This document shows positions 1 to 5,360 of a stretch of 5,871 nt of DNA, in pieces. The stretch comes from Acholeplasmataceae bacterium. Lineage in GTDB: Bacteria > Bacillota_I > Bacilli_A > ML615J-28 > CAG-698. The notes under the pieces were generated by a model. It saw only the letters and a program-made list of their open reading frames with translations. It was not told where the DNA came from and searched no databases. A program made the translations under genes and the position numbers. Numbering within the stretch: the stretch's first letter is position 1; every line of letters starts with the position of its first letter. Location: positions 1 to 5,871 of the forward strand of contig DUVT01000026.1 in assembly GCA_012840905.1 (NCBI GenBank). Reading direction: 5' to 3'.

Positions 1-492
1 AATCGTAAATATACTAAAGAAATATATTTAGAAAAAATTAAAAAATTAAAAGAATTAATTCCTGATATTTCAATTACTACTGATATTATTGTTGGTTTTC
101 CAACTGAGACAGATGAAGACTTTAAAGCAACATTAGATCTAGTAAAAGAAGTTGGGTTTGAAGGAGCGTTTACTTTTATCTTCTCACCTAGAGAAGGAAC
201 ACCTGCAGCACGATATGAAGATGACACAAGCATGGAAGTGAAAAAAGCAAGACTTCAAGAATTAAATGATTTAATTAATGAAGGTTATTTAACTGGTAAT
301 AAACGCTTTGAAGGCAAAACTGTTAAAGTGTTGGTTGATGGTAAGAGTATTAAAGATCCAAACATCTTGACAGGCTATACAGAACATAATAAAGTAGTTA
401 ATTTTCCAGGAACTGAAGATTTAATTGGGAAAATTGTAAACGTAAAAATTGAAAAAGCCTATACATGGCATCTTAGGGGTATAGTTGAATAA
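1..492 (+). CDS. miaB: tRNA-2-methylthio-N6-dimethylallyladenosine synthase MiaB (C-terminal part)
   Basis: MiaB is a cytoplasmic radical-SAM iron-sulfur enzyme that adds a methylthio group to i6A37 of tRNAs reading UNN codons. The open frame runs from base 1 without a start, so the N-terminal UPF0004 domain and the CxxxCxxC cluster lie outside the window. The 163 visible residues begin in the last part of the radical-SAM barrel (TTDIIVGFPTET at 26-37, the usual GFPGET motif; FSPREGTPAA at 61-70). They end in a TRAM RNA-binding domain from about 101, with the typical block GYTEHNKVVNF at 125-135 and a final KAYTWHLRG at 152-160. This tail resembles the B. subtilis MiaB/YmcB tail as I remember it. 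The related families MtaB and RimO are less likely because of the TRAM sequence and the cotE neighbour. The stop is TAA. No terminator is visible after it, so read-through into cotE is possible. Confidence 0.95.
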   Translation, partial: NRKYTKEIYLEKIKKLKELIPDISITTDIIVGFPTETDEDFKATLDLVKEVGFEGAFTFIFSPREGTPAARYEDDTSMEVKKARLQELNDLINEGYLTGNKRFEGKTVKVLVDGKSIKDPNILTGYTEHNKVVNFPGTEDLIGKIVNVKIEKAYTWHLRGIVE

Positions 493-507
493 GTTCATTC
501 ATATATT
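481..507 (+). promoter_or_regulatory. candidate sigma-E promoter for cotE
   Basis: GTATAGTT (-35-like, core ATA at 481-483) is followed after 16 nt by CATATATT (500-507), close to the sigma-E consensus ATA-N16/18-CATACAnT. The -35 lies in the last codons of miaB. The predicted start near 514 would leave a leader of about 60 nt before cotE. In B. subtilis cotE has a sigma-E promoter (P1), which makes this the expected kind of site. In such AT-rich DNA chance matches are common, so this is an inference. Confidence 0.4.
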
Positions 508-575
508 AAATTAGATTAATACCTAGTAGCAATATTCCAAGTCTATGAATATATTGTTATTGAGGAGGGATATGA

Positions 576-1094
576 ATGAACGAAATTCGCGAGATTGTAA
601 CTAAAGCAGTTGTTGGAAAAGGTAAAAAAATAATTAGACTAACAGATAAAGTTTCTCCAAATAATGAAGCCTTTAGCATTCTTGGCTGTTGGGTTATCAA
701 TCATGAATTTGAAGGAAGTTTAATAGATGGTAATAAAGTTGGAATTACTGGTAACTTTGAAATAAATATTTGGTATGCATATGATAACAATACTAAAACA
801 GACATTGCTAAAAAGATAGTTCAATATGAAGATGTAATCCGTACTAGACAAATCGTAAATGATGTAAGCAATGATACAAAAGATATCATTATCCGTATTA
901 TCCAACAACCTACTTGTACAAACGCAAAAATAGATGACTCCGGCTTAGAAGTTGAAATTATTTTTGAAGTTGTTGGCGAAATAATTGGTGAAACGAAGAT
1001 GCTTGTTACTGTCTTCCAAGCTAACGAGATAATTGAACCTGCTGATGATGATTTTGAAAATGAGATTAATGAAAACTTCATACAATCAAACTAA
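576..1094 (+). CDS. cotE: spore coat morphogenetic protein CotE
   Basis: CotE is a mother-cell protein that forms a layer around the forespore and recruits the outer coat proteins. The 172 residues match the CotE pattern along their whole length. The N-terminus reads MNEIREIVTKAVVGKGKK (B. subtilis begins MSEYREIITKAVVAKGRK). Further conserved blocks are SILGCWVINHEFEG at 34-47, EINIWYAYDNNTKTD at 62-76, IIQQPTC at 108-114 and EVVGEIIGETKMLVTV at 131-146. The end is acidic (EPADDDFENEINEN at 154-167), though shorter than in Bacillus, where the protein is about 180 residues. GAGGAGGGA at 562-570 lies 5 nt before this ATG. The ATG at 572 is out of frame. The gene stands 83 nt behind miaB, as in Bacillus except that ymcA is missing. 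A terminator overlaps its stop codon, so it is probably transcribed alone or as the end of a miaB read-through transcript. Confidence 0.93.
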   Translation: MNEIREIVTKAVVGKGKKIIRLTDKVSPNNEAFSILGCWVINHEFEGSLIDGNKVGITGNFEINIWYAYDNNTKTDIAKKIVQYEDVIRTRQIVNDVSNDTKDIIIRIIQQPTCTNAKIDDSGLEVEIIFEVVGEIIGETKMLVTVFQANEIIEPADDDFENEINENFIQSN

Positions 1095-1120
1095 ATCGTA
1101 TTTCATAATACGATTTTTGT
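1093..1120 (+). terminator. intrinsic terminator of cotE
   Basis: A perfect 10-bp inverted repeat, AAATCGTATT (1093-1102) and AATACGATTT (1107-1116), encloses a 4-base TCAT loop and runs into TTGTT. The left arm starts inside the TAA stop codon of cotE. The stem is AT-rich with only two G-C pairs, so termination may be partial. Confidence 0.75.
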
Positions 1121-1121
1121 T

Positions 1122-1147
1122 ATATTATTAAGAATTATACATAAACT
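1122..1147 (+). promoter_or_regulatory. candidate sigma-E-type promoter for the SafA-like gene
   Basis: ATATT at 1122-1126 and CATAAACT at 1140-1147 resemble the sigma-E elements ATATT and CATACAnT. The spacing (ATA-N15-CATA) is one base short of the usual 16-18. The start would lie near 1153, almost on top of the ribosome binding site AGGTGA, which weakens the call. A mother-cell promoter is expected for a coat morphogenetic gene. Confidence 0.3.
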
Positions 1148-1163
1148 TTAATAGGTGATTAAA

Positions 1164-1769
1164 GTGAAGTTTCATATTGTCCGTAATAAAGAGACCTTAG
1201 AAGACATACTCTATATTTATAATTTAAATAAAGATGAATTGATAGAAAATAATAAACATATCCGCGTTTGGGATAAACTCATCCCTGGAACAAAACTTAT
1301 AATACCCTCCATTCCTGATTCAGTAGATCTAGAAGTAACTGATATGGAACCTTTTGTAGAGGATTACTATCCGCAAATAAATGAAGAAGTTGTGACGCCA
1401 GTTGCTAATATAGAAGAAGATGATTATAAGGCTATCGATGATGATGAGGAAATTTATTCGACTGAACAACTTGAACAACAAGAACAAGTAACAGAAGAAA
1501 TAAAAGACAATAGTAAATTACAAAGTTCAAATATATATGAAGATTATGCAGAGGAAGATTCGAATGTAGAACTAGATACAAAAGAAGCAAAGCTTAATGA
1601 AGAAGATGATAAAAAGGTAAATCCTCATGAATTATACTATTACTCGAATTTTTATCCAAAACCACTATTCAATAATTATTATCCTTATTACTTAGGTGTA
1701 TACAATGCACCAAGATATATTCCATATCCGATCATTTACTATCCAGTATACATTCAAAAAAGAAATTAA
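1164..1769 (+). CDS. SafA-like LysM spore coat protein with Tyr/Pro-rich tail
   Basis: This is a probable mother-cell protein tethering coat to cortex. The N-terminus MKFHIVRNKETLEDILYIYN opens a single LysM domain (about residues 1-48, ending PGTKLIIPS), the fold that binds peptidoglycan sugars and the same arrangement as SafA (MKIHIV-QKGDTL type start). Residues 55-153 are highly acidic and probably unstructured. Residues 157-196 carry 14 tyrosines and 7 prolines, as in cross-linkable coat proteins. There is no signal peptide or membrane segment. I chose GTG at 1164 because AGGTGA (1153-1158) lies 5 nt upstream; an in-frame GTG at 1155 would overlap that site. With 201 residues it is about half the length of Bacillus SafA (387). 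The gene lies 69 nt behind cotE, separated by a terminator. SpoVID also has a LysM domain, but at its C-terminus. The LysM and coat assignment is firm; orthology to SafA is inferred. Confidence 0.75.
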   Translation: MKFHIVRNKETLEDILYIYNLNKDELIENNKHIRVWDKLIPGTKLIIPSIPDSVDLEVTDMEPFVEDYYPQINEEVVTPVANIEEDDYKAIDDDEEIYSTEQLEQQEQVTEEIKDNSKLQSSNIYEDYAEEDSNVELDTKEAKLNEEDDKKVNPHELYYYSNFYPKPLFNNYYPYYLGVYNAPRYIPYPIIYYPVYIQKRN

Positions 1770-1772
1770 AAT

Positions 1773-1810
1773 AAAAAGTATGATATCAATATTTGATATC
1801 ATATTTTTTT
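1773..1810 (+). terminator. intrinsic terminator of the SafA-like gene
   Basis: A perfect 11-bp stem, TATGATATCAA (1779-1789) and TTGATATCATA (1793-1803), has a 3-base loop and runs into a T-tract at 1804-1810. It can be lengthened by a G-U and several A-U pairs with the A-run at 1773-1777. That A-run could make it work in the other direction as well. Confidence 0.85.
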
Positions 1811-1811
1811 A

Positions 1812-1840
1812 TTGTGAAGTTTTCCACATATAATTATAGA
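1812..1840 (+). promoter_or_regulatory. possible sigma-A promoter for the natAB-like operon
   Basis: TTGTGA (1812-1817), 17 nt, TATAGA (1835-1840) is a 4/6 plus 4/6 match. An alternative is TTGCAA (1899-1904), 17 nt, TAGAAT (1922-1927), but its start would fall right at the ribosome binding site. The stretch 1811-1935 is almost pure A/T, including a TATATATATAAT run at 1871-1882, so the exact promoter cannot be fixed by eye. A new promoter is expected here because a terminator precedes it. Confidence 0.25.
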
Positions 1841-1948
1841 TATGAAAAAGCATTATTTTTTAACTTGTATTATATATATAATTTTGTTTTTATTTATATT
1901 GCAATTTTTTTAAAAAAATAATAGAATATAAATGCAGGAGGAAAAAGT

Positions 1949-2737
1949 ATGAATGAAACAATAGTAATAAAAGATTTGTATAAGACTTTTAAATTGTCTA
2001 AGAAACAAATGAAAATTAACAAAACAGATAATCCTTTACTAGTTGCTGTCAATGGAGTTTCATTCTCGACTTATAAAGGCGAAATATTTGGCTTGCTTGG
2101 ACCAAATGGTGCAGGTAAAACTACAACGCTAAGATGTATTGCAACATTAATAAGTCCTGATAGAGGCGAAATATATGTAGATGGCCATAGTATTAAGGAC
2201 GAAGTCGCAATTAAGAAAAAGATTGCCTTTCTTACAAACGAACTGAAATTAGAAGAACAATTTACTCCAAATTATTTATTTGAATATTTTGCGAGTTTTC
2301 ATGGCCTAAATCAAGAGTTTGTAGAAAAGAGAAAAGCTGATTTATTTGAGCGTTTTGGAATTACTAAATTCCAAGAAGTTAAAATTGGTGAACTTTCAAC
2401 CGGAATGAAACAAAAGATCTCAATTGCTATATCATTAATTCATGATCCTGAGATAATTATTTTTGATGAGCCTACTAATGGACTTGATGTAATAACTGCA
2501 AAATCTGTAACAGATTATTTGCTTGAATTAAGAGATCAAGGTAAGACAATTATTATTTCTACTCATATTATGAATTTAGTTGAGAAAATGTGTGATCGTG
2601 TTGGTATTATTATTGATGGGAAATTAACACTTTGTGATACAGTTGAAAATATATTGAATATGTATCCTGATACTGACATCGAAGGTGTATTCTTTAAATT
2701 ATATAGTGAGGTAGCTGGAAATGAAGAATTCATTTAG
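1949..2737 (+). CDS. natA: ABC transporter ATP-binding protein, NatA type
   Basis: This is the cytoplasmic ATPase of an ABC-2 exporter; in B. subtilis NatAB drives sodium efflux. The 262 residues contain Walker A GPNGAGKTT (51-59), a Q-loop region at 92-97 with Asn97 where most ABC proteins have Gln, the motif FTPNYLFEYF (105-114) typical of NatA/CcmA-like ATPases, signature LSTGMKQK (149-156), Walker B IIIFDEP (169-175), D-loop GLDV (178-181) and the switch His206. Residues 14-31 form a lysine-rich insertion before the strand that usually leads to Walker A. AGGAGGA (1936-1942) lies 6 nt before the ATG. The stop (TAG) overlaps the permease gene by 17 nt, showing translational coupling. The substrate cannot be read from sequence: sodium, a peptide or a drug are all possible. 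Membership in the NatA family is clear, orthology less so. Confidence 0.85.
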   Translation: MNETIVIKDLYKTFKLSKKQMKINKTDNPLLVAVNGVSFSTYKGEIFGLLGPNGAGKTTTLRCIATLISPDRGEIYVDGHSIKDEVAIKKKIAFLTNELKLEEQFTPNYLFEYFASFHGLNQEFVEKRKADLFERFGITKFQEVKIGELSTGMKQKISIAISLIHDPEIIIFDEPTNGLDVITAKSVTDYLLELRDQGKTIIISTHIMNLVEKMCDRVGIIIDGKLTLCDTVENILNMYPDTDIEGVFFKLYSEVAGNEEFI

Positions 2738-3896
2738 AGTAGTAAAAAAAGAACTAGATAAGATTTTTAAGTTTCCAAGAATGATATTTACATCCCTAAT
2801 ATTGCCTGGATTAATTTTATTTTTAATTTATGCCTTTATGGGTGCAGGAATTAATTCGTTGATTGATGATACAATTGAAGAAGAAAGTAAAATTTATGTT
2901 GTTAATTTTCCTGATTCATTAGAATTTGTATTTGAAGTAGATTTAGATATGAACTTTGAAATAATAAAAGCAGAAGAAGGTGAACTGGAAGAATTAAAAC
3001 AAAAGGTTTTAGACGGTGAAATTGATGCAATAATGTATTATGATAAAGACTTTGATGATTTAGTAAATACTGAAACCTTACCAAAAGTTGAAGTCTTATA
3101 TGATTCTACAAGTACTACTTCAGGATCTGCAAGTAATAAAGCTTTAACAATAATTTCAATTCATCAACAAGTTCTATATGAAAAATTTGGAATCAACCCA
3201 CAAATATTTACACTAGAATCAAAAACAATTGAAGATGAATCTCAAAGTGGTGCTTTAATCCTTGCGATGATTCTTCCTACAATTATTATGACATTTATCT
3301 TTGCAAGTGCACTTGGAATAGGAACTGATGCAATTGCAGGTGAAAAAGAAAGAGGAACACTAGCAACACTATTAATGTTACCTGTTAAGCGTAGTGAGAT
3401 AATTGTTGGAAAAATTATTTCTACCTCCACTTTAACAATCCTAAGTGCTCTATCTTCATTTATTGGCTTACTTGCATCCTTACCTTTTTCAAGTTCAATA
3501 TTTGGACTTGAGGGAGGAGTAAATTATGGCGTTTTAGAAATAGTTGGTTTAGTTGTAATATTGCTGCTTATAGCATTATTTGCATCAACCGTTCTATTAA
3601 TTATTTCAACGCTTGCGAAAAATATCAAAGAAGCTTCTACAATGGCGATGCCAATATATATAATTGCAATAATCTCGCCATTCATTTCAATTTTTGCACT
3701 TAATGATCCATCATCCAAATTAGTTTATGTATTACCTATCTTTAATACAATTTCTACTTTAAGAGAAATTTTAAGTTTTAACTTTAATTTAGTTAACTTT
3801 ATAATTACTTTCGGATCAAGCATAGCTTACATTACACTCTTCATTTTCATTCTTATTAGATTATTTAAGAGTGAAAGGGTACTTTATTCTAAATAA
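2721..3896 (+). CDS. natB: ABC-2 type exporter permease, NatB type
   Basis: This is the membrane partner of the upstream ATPase. The 391 residues (B. subtilis NatB is of similar size) show a cytoplasmic start (FRVVKKELDKIFKFPR), a first membrane segment at about 21-43, a large external domain at about 44-175, and a cluster of segments at about 176-200, 229-256, 270-298, 306-328 and 356-382. The intracellular coupling motif AGEKERGTLATLLMLPVKRSEI (206-227) is characteristic of NatB/ABC-2 permeases. The external domain is acidic and holds a Ser/Thr stretch (129-138). The ATG lies within the end of the ATPase gene, with GAGG at 2708-2711 as a probable ribosome binding site, so the two are made together. 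I see no convincing terminator after the TAA; transcripts may run on into the riboswitch region. Confidence 0.85.
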   Translation: MKNSFRVVKKELDKIFKFPRMIFTSLILPGLILFLIYAFMGAGINSLIDDTIEEESKIYVVNFPDSLEFVFEVDLDMNFEIIKAEEGELEELKQKVLDGEIDAIMYYDKDFDDLVNTETLPKVEVLYDSTSTTSGSASNKALTIISIHQQVLYEKFGINPQIFTLESKTIEDESQSGALILAMILPTIIMTFIFASALGIGTDAIAGEKERGTLATLLMLPVKRSEIIVGKIISTSTLTILSALSSFIGLLASLPFSSSIFGLEGGVNYGVLEIVGLVVILLLIALFASTVLLIISTLAKNIKEASTMAMPIYIIAIISPFISIFALNDPSSKLVYVLPIFNTISTLREILSFNFNLVNFIITFGSSIAYITLFIFILIRLFKSERVLYSK

Positions 3897-3920
3897 AAAT
3901 GTTTTCTTATGTTCTATATA

Positions 3921-3949
3921 TTGCTATTTACATATAACTATTGTATAAT
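3921..3949 (+). promoter_or_regulatory. sigma-A promoter of the riboflavin transporter unit
   Basis: TTGCTA (3921-3926) is followed after exactly 17 nt by a perfect TATAAT (3944-3949). Transcription would begin near 3956, a few bases before the first stem of the FMN riboswitch, which is the expected arrangement. Confidence 0.75.
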
Positions 3950-3961
3950 AGTAAATGTAAA

Positions 3962-4072
3962 AATCTTCAGGGCAGGGTGAAATTCCCGACCGGCGGTAAA
4001 GTCCGCGAGCTCATTTGAGCACGAATTGGTGAGATTCCAATACCGATAGTTACAGTCTAGATGAAAGAAGAG
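3962..4072 (+). ncRNA. FMN riboswitch aptamer (RFN element)
   Basis: This leader RNA binds flavin mononucleotide and normally lowers expression of riboflavin synthesis or uptake genes when FMN is plentiful. Hallmark blocks in order are CAGGGCAGGGTGAAATTCCC (3968-3987), GACCGGCGGTAAAGTCCGCGAG (3988-4009), GGTGAGATTCCAATACCGA (4028-4046) and CAGTCTAGATGAAAGAAGA (4053-4071). The closing stem P1 pairs TCTTC (3964-3968) with GAAGA (4067-4071). The variable arm GAGCTCATTTGAGC (4007-4020) is short. This is one of the most recognisable RNA families, and its position before a ribU-like gene agrees with the call. Confidence 0.97.
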
Positions 4073-4099
4073 GCATATGATAGAAACATGCTCTTTTTT
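4068..4099 (+). promoter_or_regulatory. riboswitch switching hairpin with U6 tract
   Basis: AAGAG-G-CAT (4068-4076) pairs with ATGCTCTT (4088-4095), leaving one bulged G and an 11-base loop, and six T follow at 4094-4099. The left arm uses the same bases (4068-4071) as the 3' strand of aptamer stem P1, so the hairpin and the closed aptamer exclude each other. It could be a ligand-free alternative fold or a weak terminator. Confidence 0.45.
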
Positions 4100-4128
4100 G
4101 CTCGTGAAGTTTTTTCACGAGCGTTTTT
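4100..4128 (+). terminator. riboswitch-associated intrinsic terminator
   Basis: A perfect 9-bp stem, GCTCGTGAA (4100-4108) and TTCACGAGC (4114-4122), has a 5-base loop and is followed by GTTTTT. It lies between the FMN aptamer and the riboflavin transporter gene, so it is the likely point of premature termination when FMN is bound. No simple antiterminator opposite its arms is obvious. Confidence 0.75.
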
Positions 4129-4156
4129 GCTCTGAAAAGCAAAGGAGTGTAGAGTG

Positions 4157-5050
4157 ATGTTATTAAATGATTTTTGGAGTGAATTTGGAATTGAAATTAT
4201 TATTTCTTCCGTATTCATTTTAGTAAGTCTTGGCTTACTTATGGGCTTAATTTTTAGTTTAGGTAAGAAAAATGCAAGTAAAAAATTTAAAATAATCGGT
4301 GGAATTATTTTTGTGCTTGTACTTTTAAGTGTTAACTTTATAATGTTAAGAGATTACCAAAACAAATTAGCAAAAGACCCAAACTTTATGTTTCCACTTG
4401 CAAGGGTCTTAATATTTAATGCATTTATTATTTTTGCTTTTGTGATAGTTGGATATATTTTAACTACAAAAAAACAACAAGAAAAGGTTACTGTTGCAAC
4501 AGTTGCAACCTTAGGTCTCTTGACAGCTTTAGCAAGTGTCTTGATGTTATTTGGGATTCCAATATTTCCTCAAGCATCATATTTAAAAGTGGAGGTAAGT
4601 GCACTTATCTACTTTATGGTATTTTTATGGTTTGGCATTAAACCAACTATTGTTGTTATTCTACTAACAAACTTTATTCATGCATTAATGCCATCTATGA
4701 CACCACCAGTAATATTGTTTTTAGATGAAATGGTGAATGTTGTTGCTTGTCTTGCTTACCTTACACCTTCGTTTATTGCATTTGGAAGGCTAAAAGATAA
4801 CGAGGTGCCAAGTATTAATAAAGTAATCATTACCGCAATTATAGGAGTAGTATTCACTGCAATATTTATGCTACTATATAATTACTTTATTAATTTACCA
4901 TTAATTTATAAAATAGAAATGGACTTTAAGTCTGTATTTTTACTTTTTGTTCCATTCAACTTAATTAAATGGTCATCAGTAAGCATTGTAGTTGTACTAT
5001 TATATCGAAAGATTAATAGCTTAAAAGAACATATTGTAAACTTTAATTAA
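4157..5050 (+). CDS. ribU: riboflavin ECF transporter S component, RibU-like, with N-terminal membrane extension
   Basis: This is a predicted substrate-binding membrane subunit that captures riboflavin and works with a shared ECF energy module (EcfA, EcfA', EcfT), not encoded here. I start at ATG 4157, 9 nt behind AAAGGAG (4141-4147); an in-frame GTG at 4154 would add one residue. Numbering from that GTG, the RibU-like core spans about 112-290: TATLGLLTALASVLMLFG-type helix 1, then IPIFPQASYLKVEVSALIYF (135-154), resembling the IPIFP-x-FLKLDFSDIPAL ligand region of RibU, and a later run of helices. Unusually, residues 1-110 form an extra block with three membrane segments (about 12-36, 46-66 and 80-104), giving 297-298 residues against roughly 190-210 for typical RibU. 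The FMN riboswitch upstream independently supports riboflavin or a related flavin as substrate. The role of the extension is unknown. Confidence 0.85.
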   Translation: MLLNDFWSEFGIEIIISSVFILVSLGLLMGLIFSLGKKNASKKFKIIGGIIFVLVLLSVNFIMLRDYQNKLAKDPNFMFPLARVLIFNAFIIFAFVIVGYILTTKKQQEKVTVATVATLGLLTALASVLMLFGIPIFPQASYLKVEVSALIYFMVFLWFGIKPTIVVILLTNFIHALMPSMTPPVILFLDEMVNVVACLAYLTPSFIAFGRLKDNEVPSINKVIITAIIGVVFTAIFMLLYNYFINLPLIYKIEMDFKSVFLLFVPFNLIKWSSVSIVVVLLYRKINSLKEHIVNFN

Positions 5051-5065
5051 ATTTAAAATAAAAAG

Positions 5066-5090
5066 ATAAGCTCGCAAAATGCGAGCTTAT
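5066..5090. terminator. bidirectional intrinsic terminator between convergent genes
   Basis: A perfect 11-bp stem, ATAAGCTCGCA (5066-5076) and TGCGAGCTTAT (5080-5090), has an AAA loop. T-runs follow on the plus strand (5090-5093) and on the minus strand (complement of the A-run at 5061-5064 and before). It lies between the stop of the riboflavin transporter gene and the stop of the minus-strand small gene at 5092, so it serves both. Confidence 0.88.
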
Positions 5091-5091
5091 T

Positions 5092-5310
5092 TTAATACCA
5101 TCTACGTCTTCTGTATGGAAAATTTGGGTAGTATGGAATAGGGTATGGATACGGATATGGGTACGGGTAAGAATAGTAAGGGTATCTATTTATACTACCC
5201 CAAAAAGGCGCACCTAGTGCAAAGCCAGTAAGTAGTGGAATAATTCTTTCATCTTGGCCACCAACTACAATTCCATAATCATCGCTGTATGTGTATGGTT
5301 GGTAATTCAT
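5092..5310 (-). CDS. small Tyr/Pro-rich protein, probably spore-coat related
   Basis: I do not recognise a named family. The 72 residues have a polar, tyrosine-containing start (MNYQPYTYSDDYG), a short hydrophobic centre (IIPLLTGFALGAPFWGSI at 23-40), then a Tyr/Pro tail with five perfect YP dipeptides (48-57) and a basic end RRRRWY (67-72). Tyrosine-rich, low-complexity, basic-ended small proteins are typical of spore coat or spore surface layers, where tyrosines can be cross-linked; the tail also resembles that of the SafA-like protein in this window. There is no cysteine and no signal peptide. A strong AGAGGAGGG (complement of 5316-5324) lies 5 nt before the ATG, so it is a real gene. It sits 50 nt behind the carboxypeptidase gene on the same strand, with a sigma-K-like promoter between. 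A membrane-associated hypothetical protein is the main alternative. Confidence 0.75.
   Translation of the reverse strand: MNYQPYTYSDDYGIVVGGQDERIIPLLTGFALGAPFWGSINRYPYYSYPYPYPYPYPIPYYPNFPYRRRRWY
5140..5169 (-). repeat. 6-bp tandem repeat encoding (Tyr-Pro)5
   Basis: Five units of a hexamer encode alternating Tyr and Pro (residues 48-57 of the small protein). On the plus strand it reads as variations of GGATAC, GGATAT and GGGTAC. The mixed codons (TAT/TAC, CCA/CCC) reduce slippage and suggest that selection keeps the peptide pattern. Confidence 0.8.
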
Positions 5311-5328
5311 CTAATCCCTCCTCTTTAA

Positions 5329-5356
5329 TATCTTATGAAAAAAACTATAGTTGGTG
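5329..5356 (-). promoter_or_regulatory. candidate sigma-K promoter for the small Tyr/Pro-rich gene
   Basis: On the minus strand CACC (AC at 5355-5354) is followed, 16 nt after the AC, by CATAAGATA (5337-5329), a full match to the late mother-cell sigma-K pattern AC-N16/17-CATAnnnTA. The start would fall near 5323, at the edge of the ribosome binding site, giving a very short leader, which argues for caution. Late mother-cell expression would suit a coat protein. Confidence 0.4.
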
Positions 5357-5360
5357 AATT

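Noticed and set aside
720..1081. Two minus-strand open frames opposite cotE
   Set aside because: They lie fully inside cotE in other frames, lack ribosome binding sites and show no recognisable protein pattern.
1155..1163. GTG at 1155 as the start of the LysM protein
   Set aside because: This codon overlaps the only ribosome binding site (AGGTGA at 1153-1158); GTG at 1164 has correct spacing and gives the MKFHIV start typical of SafA-like LysM proteins.
1827..1834. CATATAAT before the natAB-like operon as a sigma-E -10 box
   Set aside because: The -10 match is good, but no ATA-type -35 element lies 16-18 nt upstream; that interval is the terminator T-tract and ATTGTGAAG.
1871..1882. TA dinucleotide run as a functional repeat
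   Set aside because: It is short and lies within a generally A/T-only intergenic stretch; no unit structure beyond composition.
2902..3718. Three short minus-strand open frames inside the natB-like gene
   Set aside because: Low-complexity shadow frames produced by the hydrophobic codons of the permease; no ribosome binding site or family match.
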